The translations under genes and the position numbers were made by a program. Of a stretch of DNA of 64,000 bases, positions 39,112 to 48,649 are shown piece after piece. The notes beneath the pieces are model-generated. The model was not told where the DNA came from. It saw only the letters and a program-made list of their open reading frames with translations, and did no database searches. Source of the stretch: Haemophilus sputorum CCUG 13788. Lineage in GTDB: Bacteria > Pseudomonadota > Gammaproteobacteria > Enterobacterales > Pasteurellaceae. The stretch spans positions 221,261 through 285,260 of the forward strand of contig NZ_AFNK01000031.1 of NCBI RefSeq assembly GCF_000238795.1. The letters run 5' to 3'. The stretch's first letter is position 1. Every line of letters starts with the position of its first letter.

Positions 39112-41004
39112 TTAAAGTTCGCCGCGTTTCAGCATCCCTTGTTTTTTCAGACTGACCAATAAAATGGAAATCGCAGCTGGTGTAATCCCTGAAATTCGGC
39201 TAGCCTGTCCGATGGAAACCGGGCGATGTTGCATAAGTTTCGCACGAACTTCGTTGGATAAGCTATCGACTTTGTCATAATCAAACTCAGCAGGAATCAA
39301 TGTATTTTCATGGCGTTTATGGCGCTCAATTTCATTTAATTGATGTTCAATATAGCCTTGATATTTAATCATAATTTCAACTTGTTCAGCGGCCTGTTTA
39401 TCGGCTAAGGCTGGCGCAAATGGCTCAATTTGAGTCAGTTTTTCATAAGACATCTCAGGACGACGAATTAAATCTTCGCCACTCGCTTCACGCGCTAATG
39501 GGCTATTTAACATGGCATTCAACTCGGTTAAATTTGCCATCTGCAAATGTGCCCAGGTTTGTTGTAAACGTGTACGCTCTTTCTCAATATTTTCCATTTT
39601 TTCATTGAAACGACGCCAGCGCGCTTCGTCAATTAGTCCAAATTGATGAGCAATCGGCGTTAAACGAATATCTGCATTATCTTCACGTAGTAACAAACGG
39701 TATTCCGCACGAGAAGTAAAGACGCGGTAAGGTTCTTTCGTTCCTAACGTGCAAAGGTCATCGACCAATACGCCGGTATAAGCCTGATCACGGCTTGGGA
39801 ACCACGGTTCTTTTCCTTGAACTTGTAAAGCTGCGTTAATGCCAGCCAATAAACCTTGTGCAGCCGCTTCCTCATACCCTGTCGTGCCGTTAATTTGGCC
39901 TGCAAAGAATAATCCTGCAATCCCTTTAGTTTCCAGCGTCGGTTTTAAATCACGAGGGTCAAAATAGTCATATTCAATCGCATAGCCTGGCTTGATAATG
40001 CGTGCATTTTCTAAACCTTTCATTGAGTGGACGATGCCTATTTGAACATCAAACGGCAAACTGGTTGAAATACCGTTTGGATACACTTCAATCGTTGAAA
40101 GCCCTTCAGGTTCCAGATAGATCTGATGTCCATTACGATCACCAAAACGCATGACTTTATCTTCGATCGATGGACAATAACGCGGACCGATCCCCTCAAT
40201 AATTCCAGTATACATCGGGCTACGATCTAAATTCGCGCGAATAATGTCATGGGTTTGGGTATTTGTGTGCGTGATATAGCAAGGAATTTGGCGTGGGTGG
40301 TCTTCCACTTTTCCCATAAATGACATCACTGGCAGCTCTGCATCACCATGTTGTTGAGCAAGAATAGAAAAATCAATTGTGCGCGCATCTAAGCGAGGTG
40401 GCGTTCCTGTTTTTAGGCGATCAACACGTAAATTCAGATCACGTAATCTTTCTGCTAATACGGTCGCAGCAGGATCGCCTGCGCGTCCACCAGTATAATT
40501 ATCTAACCCGATATGAATTTTTCCTGCCAAGAAAGTGCCTGCCGTTAAAATGACGGTTTTCGCTTTAAAAATTAAGCCCATTTTGGTTACCGCACCACAA
40601 GCGCGGTGATTTTCAACTAAAATATCAACGACTTCTTGCTGGAAAATATCTAAATTAGGTTGGTTTTCTAATGTAGTGCGAACCGCTTGACGATAAAGTA
40701 CACGATCGGCTTGGGCGCGAGTTGCCCGAACCGCAGGCCCTTTTGAGCTGTTTAATGTACGAAATTGGATCCCAGCCACATCGGTCGCTTTCGCCATTAC
40801 ACCACCCATTGCATCGATCTCTTTAACAAGGTGTCCTTTACCGATCCCGCCAATTGCCGGATTGCAAGACATTTGGCCGAGCGTATCAACATTATGTGTT
40901 AATAATAGCGTTTTTAATCCCATACGTGCTGGCGCTAATGCTGCTTCCGTACCGGCATGGCCGCCACCGACAACAATGACGTCATATTGTTCTTGATAAA
41001 TCAT
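39112..41004 (-). CDS. mnmG: tRNA uridine-34 carboxymethylaminomethyl synthesis enzyme MnmG (GidA)
   Basis: 630-residue FAD enzyme that, with MnmE, modifies wobble uridine of tRNAs. The N-terminal FAD motif [14 protein letters not shown], the segment [15 protein letters not shown] and the C-terminal helical MnmE-binding domain ([21 protein letters not shown] end) are present. It begins right beside oriC and reads away from it, as gidA does in E. coli and other gammaproteobacteria. Confidence 0.97.
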   Translation of the reverse strand: MIYQEQYDVIVVGGGHAGTEAALAPARMGLKTLLLTHNVDTLGQMSCNPAIGGIGKGHLVKEIDAMGGVMAKATDVAGIQFRTLNSSKGPAVRATRAQADRVLYRQAVRTTLENQPNLDIFQQEVVDILVENHRACGAVTKMGLIFKAKTVILTAGTFLAGKIHIGLDNYTGGRAGDPAATVLAERLRDLNLRVDRLKTGTPPRLDARTIDFSILAQQHGDAELPVMSFMGKVEDHPRQIPCYITHTNTQTHDIIRANLDRSPMYTGIIEGIGPRYCPSIEDKVMRFGDRNGHQIYLEPEGLSTIEVYPNGISTSLPFDVQIGIVHSMKGLENARIIKPGYAIEYDYFDPRDLKPTLETKGIAGLFFAGQINGTTGYEEAAAQGLLAGINAALQVQGKEPWFPSRDQAYTGVLVDDLCTLGTKEPYRVFTSRAEYRLLLREDNADIRLTPIAHQFGLIDEARWRRFNEKMENIEKERTRLQQTWAHLQMANLTELNAMLNSPLAREASGEDLIRRPEMSYEKLTQIEPFAPALADKQAAEQVEIMIKYQGYIEHQLNEIERHKRHENTLIPAEFDYDKVDSLSNEVRAKLMQHRPVSIGQASRISGITPAAISILLVSLKKQGMLKRGEL

Positions 41005-41090
41005 ATAGCCTTCTTTTTCTTCAATCTAATAAGAGGCGCATTTTACCTTAAAATGATGCAATCTGGAAAAGGCATTTTTATTAGAGTTAA

Positions 41091-41204
41091 GATCTGAATT
41101 TTAGATCGCGCTATAAATAGAATAGATCTATTTAAAGATCTTTATTATGATCATTATTAGCAGATCATTTTTTTGCGGATAACCTTAAAATATAAAATAA
41201 GATC
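41091..41204. other. GATC-rich, AT-rich unwinding element of oriC
   Basis: Seven GATC sites occur in 114 bp; about 0.4 would be expected by chance. Consecutive AT-rich units beginning GATC at 41125, 41137 and 41149 have a 12-bp step. This fits a DNA-unwinding element under Dam/SeqA control. Confidence 0.8.
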
Positions 41205-41261
41205 AATAGTTTAATTACGAAATAAAGTTGAGTTCAGGTTGATTATCTTATCGGAATAGGT

Positions 41262-41288
41262 TGTGGATAAAATAGTAAGTTATCCACA
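41262..41288. promoter_or_regulatory. Inverted pair of perfect DnaA boxes
   Basis: TGTGGATAA (41262-41270) and TTATCCACA (41280-41288) face each other across 9 bp. A third perfect box lies at 41353-41361. Confidence 0.85.
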
Positions 41289-41352
41289 GCTAAAAATCTG
41301 TGGAAAGTTATTGGGAGAAAATACTCAGCTTTTCTGGACACTTTTCACAAAG

Positions 41353-41361
41353 TTATCCACA
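41353..41361 (+). promoter_or_regulatory. DnaA box
   Basis: TTATCCACA, an exact match to the strong DnaA-box consensus, on the right side of the origin, about 70 bp before the SEC-C gene. Confidence 0.85.
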
Positions 41362-41431
41362 TGGGGTTTGTCACGCTTTTTTATTGTTTGCTGATTTTTT
41401 ATTCCATTAAGTAAAATTTAAGAGAAAGAAT

Positions 41432-41905
41432 ATGATTAAATCAATGTGTCCTTGCCAATCTGGTCAACGTTATTCGGATTGCTGCGCTCCTTATCATCAG
41501 CACACTGCACAAGCAGAAAGTGCAGATGTGTTAATGCGTTCACGCTATAGTGCTTATACGTTGTGTCATATTGGCTATATTGTGGAAACGACAATTCCGG
41601 CCCAACAGGCGTTGTTAGATCAACACGCGATGCAAAATTGGGCAGAAGAAACAAATTGGCAAGGGCTTGAAATTCTACGTCACCAGCCATTCATCACGCC
41701 CAAACATAGCTTGGTACATTTCAAAGCATTGTTTCAAACTGAAACCGGTATTGAAGCGCATGAAGAACACTCTCTTTTTGTGTTAATTGAAAATCGCTGG
41801 TACTTTGTTGATCCGACTGTGCCATTACCGAATCAAAAACAGCCATGTATTTGTGGTTCAGGGAAAAAATTTAAACATTGTTGTGGCGCTTGGTTAGTGC
41901 GTTAA
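41432..41905 (+). CDS. YchJ-like SEC-C motif protein
   Basis: 157-residue UPF0225/YchJ-family protein. Zinc-binding SEC-C motifs occur at both ends (CPCQSGQRYSDCC near residue 6 and CICGSGKKFKHCC near residue 138) around an NTF2-like domain with the conserved LMRSRYSAY segment. Function is unknown. It is the first rightward gene after oriC. Both Met1 and Met5 are possible starts. Confidence 0.92.
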   Translation: MIKSMCPCQSGQRYSDCCAPYHQHTAQAESADVLMRSRYSAYTLCHIGYIVETTIPAQQALLDQHAMQNWAEETNWQGLEILRHQPFITPKHSLVHFKALFQTETGIEAHEEHSLFVLIENRWYFVDPTVPLPNQKQPCICGSGKKFKHCCGAWLVR

Positions 41906-42018
41906 CGGAAGAACCAAACATTTCATTTAAAGATATAACCTTTAGTTATTTGCACGAGCGCGAGTTCCCTTCTACATTAGCAACCAATTTTGACAGGTTT
42001 CATAAAAGGATAGTATTT

Positions 42019-42798
42019 ATGTTCAAGAAAATTTCAGCATTAACTTTAGTCGCAGCAACGTTAGCCACCTCTTCATTGGCGATGGCAAAAGAGAGCTTAA
42101 TTGAGAGAATCAATCAAAAAGGTGTCATTACAGTTGGCACCGAAGGCACTTATGCGCCATTCACTTATCATGATGAAAGCGGTAAATTAACCGGCTATGA
42201 TGTTGAAGTAACACGTGCAGTCGCAGAAAAATTAGGCGTTAAAGTCGAATTTAAAGAAACCAACTGGGATTCAATGTTGGCGGGGCTAAAAGCTGAACGT
42301 TTTGACTTAGTAGCAAATCAAGTGGCATTAACCACGCCAGAGCGCCAAGCTACTTTTGATAAATCAGAAGCTTATAACTGGTCTGGCGCTGTGCTTGCAG
42401 CACCTAAAGAATCAAAAATTACTGCACCAGAACAGGTAAAAGGTTTAAGAGCGGCGCAATCTCTAACTTCAAACTATGGTGAATTAGCGAAGAAATATGA
42501 AGCGGTACTTGTGCCGGTTGATGGTCTAGCACAAAGTATTAAAGTGATTGAAACCAAACGCGCTGATGTCACTTTTAATGATTCATTAGCTGTATTGGAT
42601 TATTTAAAGAAAAATCCAAAAGCAGATTTAGCGATTGTATGGCAATCATCTGACAAAGTTGGAGCAGGTTTAGTGGCAAACAAAGGTAACCAAGAAGCTT
42701 TAGCGAAAATTGATGCAGCAATTGTTGAATTGCAAAAAGATGGAACATTGAAAAAATTAGGCGAGCAATTTTTCGGTCAAGATGTTAGCGTAAAATAG
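42019..42798 (+). CDS. Periplasmic amino-acid (possibly cystine) binding protein
   Basis: 259-residue family 3 solute-binding protein. The signal peptide (about 1-23) ends in SSLAMA, then the first lobe has GVITVGTEGTYAPFTYHDESG and GYDVEVTRAVAEKLGVKVEF. A start at 42019 gives the signal peptide; an in-frame extension to 41878 overlaps the previous gene and is rejected. It resembles binding proteins of the cystine/polar amino-acid type (TcyJ, and H. influenzae HI1080 as I recall it). No permease gene adjoins it; the likely partners are at 52.5-54 kb on the other strand. Substrate is inferred only. Confidence 0.88.
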   Translation: MFKKISALTLVAATLATSSLAMAKESLIERINQKGVITVGTEGTYAPFTYHDESGKLTGYDVEVTRAVAEKLGVKVEFKETNWDSMLAGLKAERFDLVANQVALTTPERQATFDKSEAYNWSGAVLAAPKESKITAPEQVKGLRAAQSLTSNYGELAKKYEAVLVPVDGLAQSIKVIETKRADVTFNDSLAVLDYLKKNPKADLAIVWQSSDKVGAGLVANKGNQEALAKIDAAIVELQKDGTLKKLGEQFFGQDVSVK

Positions 42799-42821
42799 TT
42801 TTTGCTCGTTAAGCTTCATTG

Positions 42822-42867
42822 ACAAGCGGTTGAGTTTGCAGAATGTTTTGCAAATTTAACCGCTTGT
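42822..42867 (+). terminator. Uptake-signal-pair terminator after the binding-protein gene
   Basis: ACAAGCGGTT (42822-42831) and AACCGCTTGT (42858-42867), followed by TTGTTTTTTG. It separates the binding-protein gene from nikK. Confidence 0.8.
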
Positions 42868-42979
42868 TTGTTTTTTGTTATTCAAAATCCGCTTCACTTT
42901 AAAATTAGTGATTTTAATTTTAAAGAGTAGATATTTTAAGTTAAAATTCGCGCCACGTTAGGTGACTTGGAGAATCCTT

Positions 42980-43678
42980 ATGAAAACACTTAAATTATCC
43001 TTATTTTTAACCACACTTTGTGCAACATTTTCCGCTCAAGCCCACAATGTTTGGTTTGAACCAACCGCAAATCAACAGTATGTGCTGAAATTCGGACATG
43101 AAACCCCAGAATTTTACCCTGAAGCGAAAGTCAAGCGCGTTCGTTATATTGATGAAAAAGGGATGGTTCACGATACGCAGTTTGCTTTCCAAACTAAAGA
43201 AGGTAATAAAGGCGAAGCAGTTGTTGGTGATAAAGGTGCAGTCATTTATTACGCGCTTTTCAATAATGGTGTCTGGTCAAAATTACCGAGTGGTAAATAC
43301 GTTGAGAAAACCAAGCGTGAAGTCCCTGAAGCTGAACTTTCTATCAACCCAATTAAACTGGGTAAATCGATTGTGAAATGGGATGATAATGCAACCAAGT
43401 ATCACAATATGGCCTATGAATTAGTGCCACAAAGCAAACCAGAAGCAGGTAAGCCGTTAGAGATTTTAGTATTGAAAAATGGCAAACCAGTTGAAGGAAT
43501 TAAAGTGGGTTTAGGCGAAGATAAACCGTTTGAACTATCTAATGCGCAAGGCATCGCTAAATTTACGCCAACTAAAGGTTTTAATAAAGTGTGGGCGGAG
43601 TTTGAAGAGAAGGTTACAGATAATCCGGATTATACCGATCGTTCATATGAATATATGTTGACCTTTGATGTAAATTAA
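42980..43678 (+). CDS. nikK: Nickel ECF-type transporter periplasmic component NikK (DUF4198)
   Basis: 232-residue exported DUF4198 protein. The signal peptide (about 1-21) ends in AQA, giving a mature N terminus HNVWFEP whose His is expected to bind metal. Two beta-rich halves carry SINPIKLGKSI and a C-terminal Ig-like LEILVLKNGKPVEGIKVGL. It starts at ATG 42980 behind GGAG. It leads the nikKLMQO operon; in A. pleuropneumoniae equivalent genes (called cbiKLMQO) precede ureA and supply urease nickel. Confidence 0.86.
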   Translation: MKTLKLSLFLTTLCATFSAQAHNVWFEPTANQQYVLKFGHETPEFYPEAKVKRVRYIDEKGMVHDTQFAFQTKEGNKGEAVVGDKGAVIYYALFNNGVWSKLPSGKYVEKTKREVPEAELSINPIKLGKSIVKWDDNATKYHNMAYELVPQSKPEAGKPLEILVLKNGKPVEGIKVGLGEDKPFELSNAQGIAKFTPTKGFNKVWAEFEEKVTDNPDYTDRSYEYMLTFDVN

Positions 43679-43690
43679 GGCGCATTTTGG

Positions 43691-44185
43691 ATGGAATTTT
43701 CTCCCAAAATCTTGCAACAAGCGGTCATTTTAGGCTTGTTTTTTACCAATTCGGCGATGGCACATAGTCTGCATTTATTTGCAGACTATGATGGTAATGC
43801 CATTTCTGGTAAAGCCTATTATTCCGATCAAACTCCTGCCGCTGAAACCTATGTTGAAGTGATAAAAACGGGGGAAACTACTCCGACTGTTTATGGTAAA
43901 ACAGATGCTTCAGGGCATTTTAGCTTGCCCCTGAATCAAACCGGCACTTTTACGGTTGTGGTGGAAGGGATGGAGGGGCATCGTATTGAGGCGGTCGTGC
44001 AAGCTAAAGCGGTTGCCACAAATACCTCTGCTTCAGTGAGTGCTGCGGAAATCACTTTGTTACGAGAAGAAATTGACCAGCTTAAAAATAAAATCTATTG
44101 GCGAGATGTGTTAGGAAGCATTGGTTATATTCTTGGTTTCTTCGGTTTTTGGGCGCTGTTAAAAAACAAACGAGGCCGCGACTAA
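43691..44185 (+). CDS. nikL: Nickel transporter accessory protein NikL
   Basis: 164-residue protein with a signal peptide ending in NSAMA-H, a carboxypeptidase-regulatory-like Ig domain (GNAISGKAYYSDQTPAAETYVEV), a helical stretch and a C-terminal membrane anchor (about 136-158). In related systems NikL replaces NikN and helps the NikM core. Its stop overlaps the nikM start by one base. An uptake-signal core lies in the signal-peptide coding region. Confidence 0.85.
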   Translation: MEFSPKILQQAVILGLFFTNSAMAHSLHLFADYDGNAISGKAYYSDQTPAAETYVEVIKTGETTPTVYGKTDASGHFSLPLNQTGTFTVVVEGMEGHRIEAVVQAKAVATNTSASVSAAEITLLREEIDQLKNKIYWRDVLGSIGYILGFFGFWALLKNKRGRD

Positions 44186-44796
44186 TGCACTTATCTGAAG
44201 GCGTATTGCATAGCAGTACCTTGTTAATTGGTGCTGTTGGAGCGGTGCTAGGTTTAGCGATTGGCTTGAAAAAAATGACTGGTGATAAGCTTGCGCTTAC
44301 CGCGTTGTTTTCAGCAGCATTTTTTGTCGCGAGCACCATTCATATTCCGGTTGGAATTGGCAGTGTGCATCTCATCTTAAATGGCATTGCTGGCTTATTT
44401 CTAGGCTGGCGAGTATTTCCTGCCTTTCTGATAGCATTAACTTTGCAAGCCTTAATGTTTTCATTTGGCGGCTTGGCGGTATTGGGCGTCAATCTGTGTA
44501 TTATGGCACTACCTGCGGTGGTGGTCAGACTCTGTGTATTCCCGTGGCTAAAAGCAAATTTTTGTCGCCAGCGGCTCATCGTGAGTGGCATTTTATCTGG
44601 GGTAATTGGTGTTGGTGGTGCCGCACTACTGGCCTCATGCGTATTAGCTTTTGATGGTAGCAATCAATATCACGACTTAATTAGTTTATTGCTAGTCTCT
44701 CATTTACCTGTATTCGTTGTTGATAGTTTAATTAGTGTTGGCGTATTACTCACACTAGCTAAAATGTTACCTTCCGCTTTTGAGAATGCCGAATGA
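44185..44796 (+). CDS. nikM: ECF transporter nickel-specific membrane component NikM
   Basis: 203-residue CbiM/NikM S-component with about six membrane helices. The start at 44185 gives the invariant Met-His N terminus (MHLSEGVL), whose amino group and His2 coordinate the metal. The conserved STIHIPVGIGSVHLILNG segment supplies further His ligands. A longer frame to 44098 would bury this N terminus and is rejected. Cobalt is possible, but the adjoining urease genes favour nickel. Confidence 0.9.
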   Translation: MHLSEGVLHSSTLLIGAVGAVLGLAIGLKKMTGDKLALTALFSAAFFVASTIHIPVGIGSVHLILNGIAGLFLGWRVFPAFLIALTLQALMFSFGGLAVLGVNLCIMALPAVVVRLCVFPWLKANFCRQRLIVSGILSGVIGVGGAALLASCVLAFDGSNQYHDLISLLLVSHLPVFVVDSLISVGVLLTLAKMLPSAFENAE

Positions 44797-45392
44797 AAAC
44801 GCTGTTTTCCCCTCATTATCGGCTAATTTATGCTTTTTTATTCAGCATTGCGATTAGCAGCATTCAATCGGTAAATCTCCTGTTAATTTTGACCGCTTGT
44901 ATGGCTGCTTGGGTGGTGTTTTTGCATAGTCATCAGCCAAAACATTTACTGAAACGTTGGCTTAAACTCAACCTATTCAGTTTGCTGATTTGGCTCACAT
45001 TAAGCTGGAAAATTGAACCGCACGGGATTGTGCTTAATCCGCTAGGTATCACTCAAGCAACGCTGATTAGCCTGAGAATGAACCTCATTGTGCTTTCAAT
45101 TTGGTTGTTGCTTCATCACATTACTGACACGCTTTTAGTACAAGCCATTGCCAAACTGCCTTTGCCGAAGAAATTGATTCATCTGTTTGTTTTGAGCATT
45201 CGTTACATCAGTTTATTAGGCGAATTAAATGACAAAATGGAGATGGCTATGAAAGCCCGTGGCTTCCAACCTCACTGCAACCGTTTTACGTTAAAAGTGT
45301 ATGCGCAGCGCGTGGCATTGTTGTTAATTCATGCAATGGTCAAAGCAGAAAAAGCAGAACAAGCGATGAAAGCGAGAGGGTTTAACATTTAA
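44793..45392 (+). CDS. nikQ: ECF transporter T component NikQ
   Basis: 199-residue CbiQ-family energy-coupling membrane protein. The two Ala-Arg-Gly coupling motifs are visible in MAMKARGF (about residues 150-157) and KAEKAEQAMKARGF at the C terminus. It overlaps nikM by 4 bp. Confidence 0.9.
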   Translation: MKTLFSPHYRLIYAFLFSIAISSIQSVNLLLILTACMAAWVVFLHSHQPKHLLKRWLKLNLFSLLIWLTLSWKIEPHGIVLNPLGITQATLISLRMNLIVLSIWLLLHHITDTLLVQAIAKLPLPKKLIHLFVLSIRYISLLGELNDKMEMAMKARGFQPHCNRFTLKVYAQRVALLLIHAMVKAEKAEQAMKARGFNI

Positions 45393-45393
45393 T

Positions 45394-46017
45394 ATGATTT
45401 TACAAACCGAAAATTTAACCATTGTTCGCAATCAACAAGCGGTCATTTCTGACTTAAATTTTACGTTAGATTATTCCGAAAAAGTGGTCTTGCAAGGCGA
45501 AATCGGGAGCGGCAAATCTTCGTTCTTATTAGCATTACTTGGCTTTGTGCCGTTAGCTTCGGGTAGCCTTTATTGGTTTGAGAAAAAATGCGAAAAAGAG
45601 GCTGATTTTGTACCAATTCGCGGGCATCAAGTGGGAATTTGCTTTCAAAATGCAGAAGATCAGCTTTTGGGCCCTACCGTGCTAGAGGATGTGGCGTTTG
45701 GCTGTTTAAATCAAGGAAAAAGCGAGCAACAAGCCTTTGATATTGCGCTGATGCAACTTGAAAAATTAGGCATCACGCATCTTAAAGATCGTCCAGTCAA
45801 TTTGCTTTCTGGGGGAGAAAAAAACTTTACCGCATTAGCGGGCGTACTAGCCATGCAACCGCAAGTGTTGTTATTAGATGAGCCAACTAATGGGCTAGAT
45901 GCAAAAAATAAAGCAAATTTAACCGCTTTATTAAAGAACTTACCACAGCCCATGATTATTGCTACGCACGATCTCGCATTTAGCGAAAATTTAGCCGATA
46001 GAATCGTGCTTTTCTAA
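45394..46017 (+). CDS. nikO: ECF transporter ATPase NikO
   Basis: 207-residue ABC ATPase of the CbiO type. Walker A is GEIGSGKSS, the signature LLSGGEKN, Walker B VLLLDEPTNGLD and the H-loop ATHD. It is shorter than most CbiO proteins, which have a C-terminal extension. It ends the transporter operon, 95 bp before ureA. Confidence 0.91.
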   Translation: MILQTENLTIVRNQQAVISDLNFTLDYSEKVVLQGEIGSGKSSFLLALLGFVPLASGSLYWFEKKCEKEADFVPIRGHQVGICFQNAEDQLLGPTVLEDVAFGCLNQGKSEQQAFDIALMQLEKLGITHLKDRPVNLLSGGEKNFTALAGVLAMQPQVLLLDEPTNGLDAKNKANLTALLKNLPQPMIIATHDLAFSENLADRIVLF

Positions 46018-46112
46018 CCTATTCCAATCGTGTTGGAGCTTATCCTAAGCCATAGATAAATCACGCCGAAAGGCGTAAAATTTGACAAAACAATCACATA
46101 AAGAAGGTTTAT

Positions 46113-46415
46113 ATGCATTTAACATCAAGAGAACAAGAGAAATTGATGCTCTTTTTAGCCGGCGAGCTAGCCACAAAACGCAAAGCGCGTGGCGTAAAAT
46201 TAAACTATCCTGAGGCAATCGCGTACATTGCAAGTCATTTGCAAGAAGCTGCTAGAGATGGCATGAGTGTGGCGGAAGTGATGCAATATGGTGCAACCCT
46301 GCTCACCGTTGAAGATGTAATGGAAGGCGTCGCTGAGATGGTACACGAAGTACAAATTGAAGCAACTTTCCCAGATGGCACGAAGCTTGTTACCGTGCAC
46401 AATCCGATTAGATAA
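46113..46415 (+). CDS. ureA: Urease gamma subunit UreA
   Basis: 100-residue structural subunit of Ni-urease ([20 protein letters not shown]). The length matches the family exactly. It is separated from ureB by a 161-bp gap with a palindromic repeat element, whereas these genes are usually nearly adjacent. Confidence 0.97.
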   Translation: MHLTSREQEKLMLFLAGELATKRKARGVKLNYPEAIAYIASHLQEAARDGMSVAEVMQYGATLLTVEDVMEGVAEMVHEVQIEATFPDGTKLVTVHNPIR

Positions 46416-46576
46416 AAGAAAATTTCCCTTTTTAGCAAAGAGGGAAAGGGGGGATTGGGCAGAAGAAAATTCGACTTTGTGCGTAAAGTTATAACGCAAA
46501 AAAAATCTCCCCCAGCCCCTCTTTTTCAAAGAGGGGAGCTTTCATAAAAATTTTAAAATAGAAGGATTTAAATAAA
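46416..46576. repeat. Palindromic repeat element between ureA and ureB
   Basis: The gap has a left palindrome (CCCTTTTTAGCAAAGAGGG, about 46426-46444) followed by GGGGGGATT, and at the right AATCTCCCCC followed by a second palindrome (CCCCTCTTTTTCAAAGAGGGG). The two ends are inverted copies of each other around about 50 bp of AT-rich DNA. The motif is the same as in the 49.3-49.7 kb element. It could form stable RNA hairpins inside the urease mRNA. Confidence 0.75.
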
Positions 46577-46882
46577 ATGATCCCAGGTGAATATCAATTA
46601 GCTGAAGGTGATATTATTGCCAATGTTGGCAGAAAAACCGTCACAATCGAAGTAACTAATTCAGGCGACCGCCCAATCCAAGTCGGCTCCCATTACCATT
46701 TCTTTGAAACCAATAACGCCCTTAAATTTGACCGCACTTTAGCGCGCGGAATGCGCTTAAATGTTCCTTCTGGCAATGCCGTACGTTTTGAACCAGGTGA
46801 AGTAAAATCGGTAGAATTAGTCGCTTTTGGAGGCTCGCAAACCATTTACGGCTTCCATAATCAAATTGATGGCAAATTATAA
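46577..46882 (+). CDS. ureB: Urease beta subunit UreB
   Basis: 101-residue structural subunit ([46 protein letters not shown]). Normal length. A ribosome site (AGAAGGA) precedes the ATG. It lies 11 bp before ureC. Confidence 0.97.
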   Translation: MIPGEYQLAEGDIIANVGRKTVTIEVTNSGDRPIQVGSHYHFFETNNALKFDRTLARGMRLNVPSGNAVRFEPGEVKSVELVAFGGSQTIYGFHNQIDGKL

Positions 46883-46893
46883 GGTAGGGCAAA

Positions 46894-48612
46894 ATGGCAT
46901 TAACAATTTCAAGAGCACAATATGTAGCAACTTATGGCCCAACCGTTGGCGATAAAGTCCGTTTAGGCGATACTAATTTATGGGCAACCATTGAACAAGA
47001 TTTATTAACCAAAGGTGATGAGTGTAAATTTGGTGGCGGTAAAAGTGTGCGTGATGGCATGGCGCAAAGTGGCACTGCAACTCGCGACAATCCAAATGTA
47101 TTGGATTTTGTGATTACCAATGTGATGATCATTGATGCTAAATTAGGCATTATCAAAGCGGATATTGGTATTCGCGATGGTCGCATTGTCGGCATCGGAC
47201 AAGCAGGTAACCCTGATACCATGGATAATGTCACGCCCAATATGATTATTGGTGCAAGCACAGAAGTACATAACGGTGCACATTTAATTGCAACAGCTGG
47301 TGGTATCGATACCCACATTCACTTTATTTGCCCTCAACAAGCACAACATGCGATTGAAAGTGGGGTTACCACGTTAATTGGTGGTGGGACTGGCCCTGCT
47401 GATGGTACGCACGCAACGACTTGTACGCCAGGTGCGTGGTATATGGAACGTATGTTCCAAGCGGCAGAAGCTTTACCAGTCAACGTGGGCTTTTTCGGTA
47501 AAGGAAACTGTTCAACCTTAGATCCGCTACGTGAACAAATTGAAGCGGGCGCATTAGGTTTAAAAATCCATGAAGACTGGGGTGCAACGCCTGCAGTAAT
47601 CGATTCTGCATTAAAAGTGGCAGATGAAATGGATATTCAAGTAGCGATTCACACCGATACACTAAATGAAAGTGGTTTCTTAGAAGATACGATGAAAGCA
47701 ATTGATGGACGTGTGATTCACACCTTCCACACCGAAGGAGCGGGCGGCGGTCATGCGCCTGACATTATTAAGGCGGCGATGTATCCAAACGTATTGCCAG
47801 CTTCAACCAACCCGACTCGCCCGTTTACAAAAAACACCATTGATGAACACTTAGATATGTTGATGGTTTGCCATCACTTAGATAAACGCGTGCCGGAAGA
47901 TGTAGCATTTGCCGATAGCCGTATTCGTCCTGAAACTATTGCAGCAGAAGATATTTTGCATGATATGGGCGTTTTTTCGATTATGAGTTCAGACTCTCAA
48001 GCAATGGGGCGCATTGGCGAAGTCGTTATTCGTACATGGCAAACCGCAGATAAAATGAAAATGCAACGTGGTGAGCTAGGCAACGAAGGAAACGATAACT
48101 TCCGCATTAAACGCTATATTGCGAAATACACCATCAACCCAGCAATTGCACACGGTATTGCAGATCATATTGGCTCGTTAGAAGTGGGCAAAATTGCCGA
48201 TATCGTGTTATGGAAACCGATGTTCTTTGGGGTAAAACCTGAAGTGGTAATTAAAAAAGGCTTTATCAGCTACGCAAAAATGGGCGACCCAAATGCCTCG
48301 ATTCCAACACCGCAACCTGTATTCTACCGTCCAATGTACGGTGCACAAGGCTTAGCAACAGCACAAACCGCAGTATTCTTTGTTTCACAAGCCGCTGAAA
48401 AAGCCGATATTCGTGCTAAATTCGGTTTAAACAAAGAAACCATTGCCGTGAAAGGCTGCCGCAGCGTAGGTAAAAAAGATCTCGTTCATAACAACGCAAC
48501 ACCTGAAATTACCGTTGATCCTGAACGCTATGAAGTGCGTGTAGATGGCGAGCTCATTACTTGCGAACCCGTGGACACGGTGCCATTAGGACAACGATAT
48601 TTTATGTTCTAA
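46894..48612 (+). CDS. ureC: Urease alpha (catalytic) subunit UreC
   Basis: 572-residue nickel amidohydrolase that splits urea to ammonia and carbamate. All active-site residues are visible, offset +7 from the Klebsiella numbering: His141 and His143 (THIHF), carbamylated Lys224 and His226 (LKIHEDWG), His253 (AIHTDT), His279 (HTFHTEG), flap Cys326 (MVCHHLD) and Asp367 (SSDSQA). The frame is intact, so the enzyme should be functional if matured. Confidence 0.98.
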   Translation: MALTISRAQYVATYGPTVGDKVRLGDTNLWATIEQDLLTKGDECKFGGGKSVRDGMAQSGTATRDNPNVLDFVITNVMIIDAKLGIIKADIGIRDGRIVGIGQAGNPDTMDNVTPNMIIGASTEVHNGAHLIATAGGIDTHIHFICPQQAQHAIESGVTTLIGGGTGPADGTHATTCTPGAWYMERMFQAAEALPVNVGFFGKGNCSTLDPLREQIEAGALGLKIHEDWGATPAVIDSALKVADEMDIQVAIHTDTLNESGFLEDTMKAIDGRVIHTFHTEGAGGGHAPDIIKAAMYPNVLPASTNPTRPFTKNTIDEHLDMLMVCHHLDKRVPEDVAFADSRIRPETIAAEDILHDMGVFSIMSSDSQAMGRIGEVVIRTWQTADKMKMQRGELGNEGNDNFRIKRYIAKYTINPAIAHGIADHIGSLEVGKIADIVLWKPMFFGVKPEVVIKKGFISYAKMGDPNASIPTPQPVFYRPMYGAQGLATAQTAVFFVSQAAEKADIRAKFGLNKETIAVKGCRSVGKKDLVHNNATPEITVDPERYEVRVDGELITCEPVDTVPLGQRYFMF

Positions 48613-48649
48613 GCAGAAAAGAGCGGTCAAATTTTAAGGAGAATTTACA

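Larger units (their letters stand above)
41005..41431. other. oriC: Chromosomal replication origin oriC
   Basis: This 427-bp gene-free region upstream of mnmG holds three perfect DnaA boxes (41262-41270 as TGTGGATAA; 41280-41288 and 41353-41361 as TTATCCACA) and one with a single mismatch (41174-41182, TGCGGATAA). Seven GATC sites start at 41091, 41104, 41125, 41137, 41149, 41163 and 41201. Three of these begin AT-rich 12-bp steps (41125, 41137, 41149) that resemble the 13-mer unwinding repeats of E. coli. Gene orientation reverses here: leftward genes are mainly minus and rightward genes mainly plus. It is likely read by DnaA, Dam and SeqA. Confidence 0.9.

Noticed and set aside
43007..43376. 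Overlapping open frames within nikK on both strands
   Set aside because: Out-of-frame shadows without ribosome sites or recognisable motifs.
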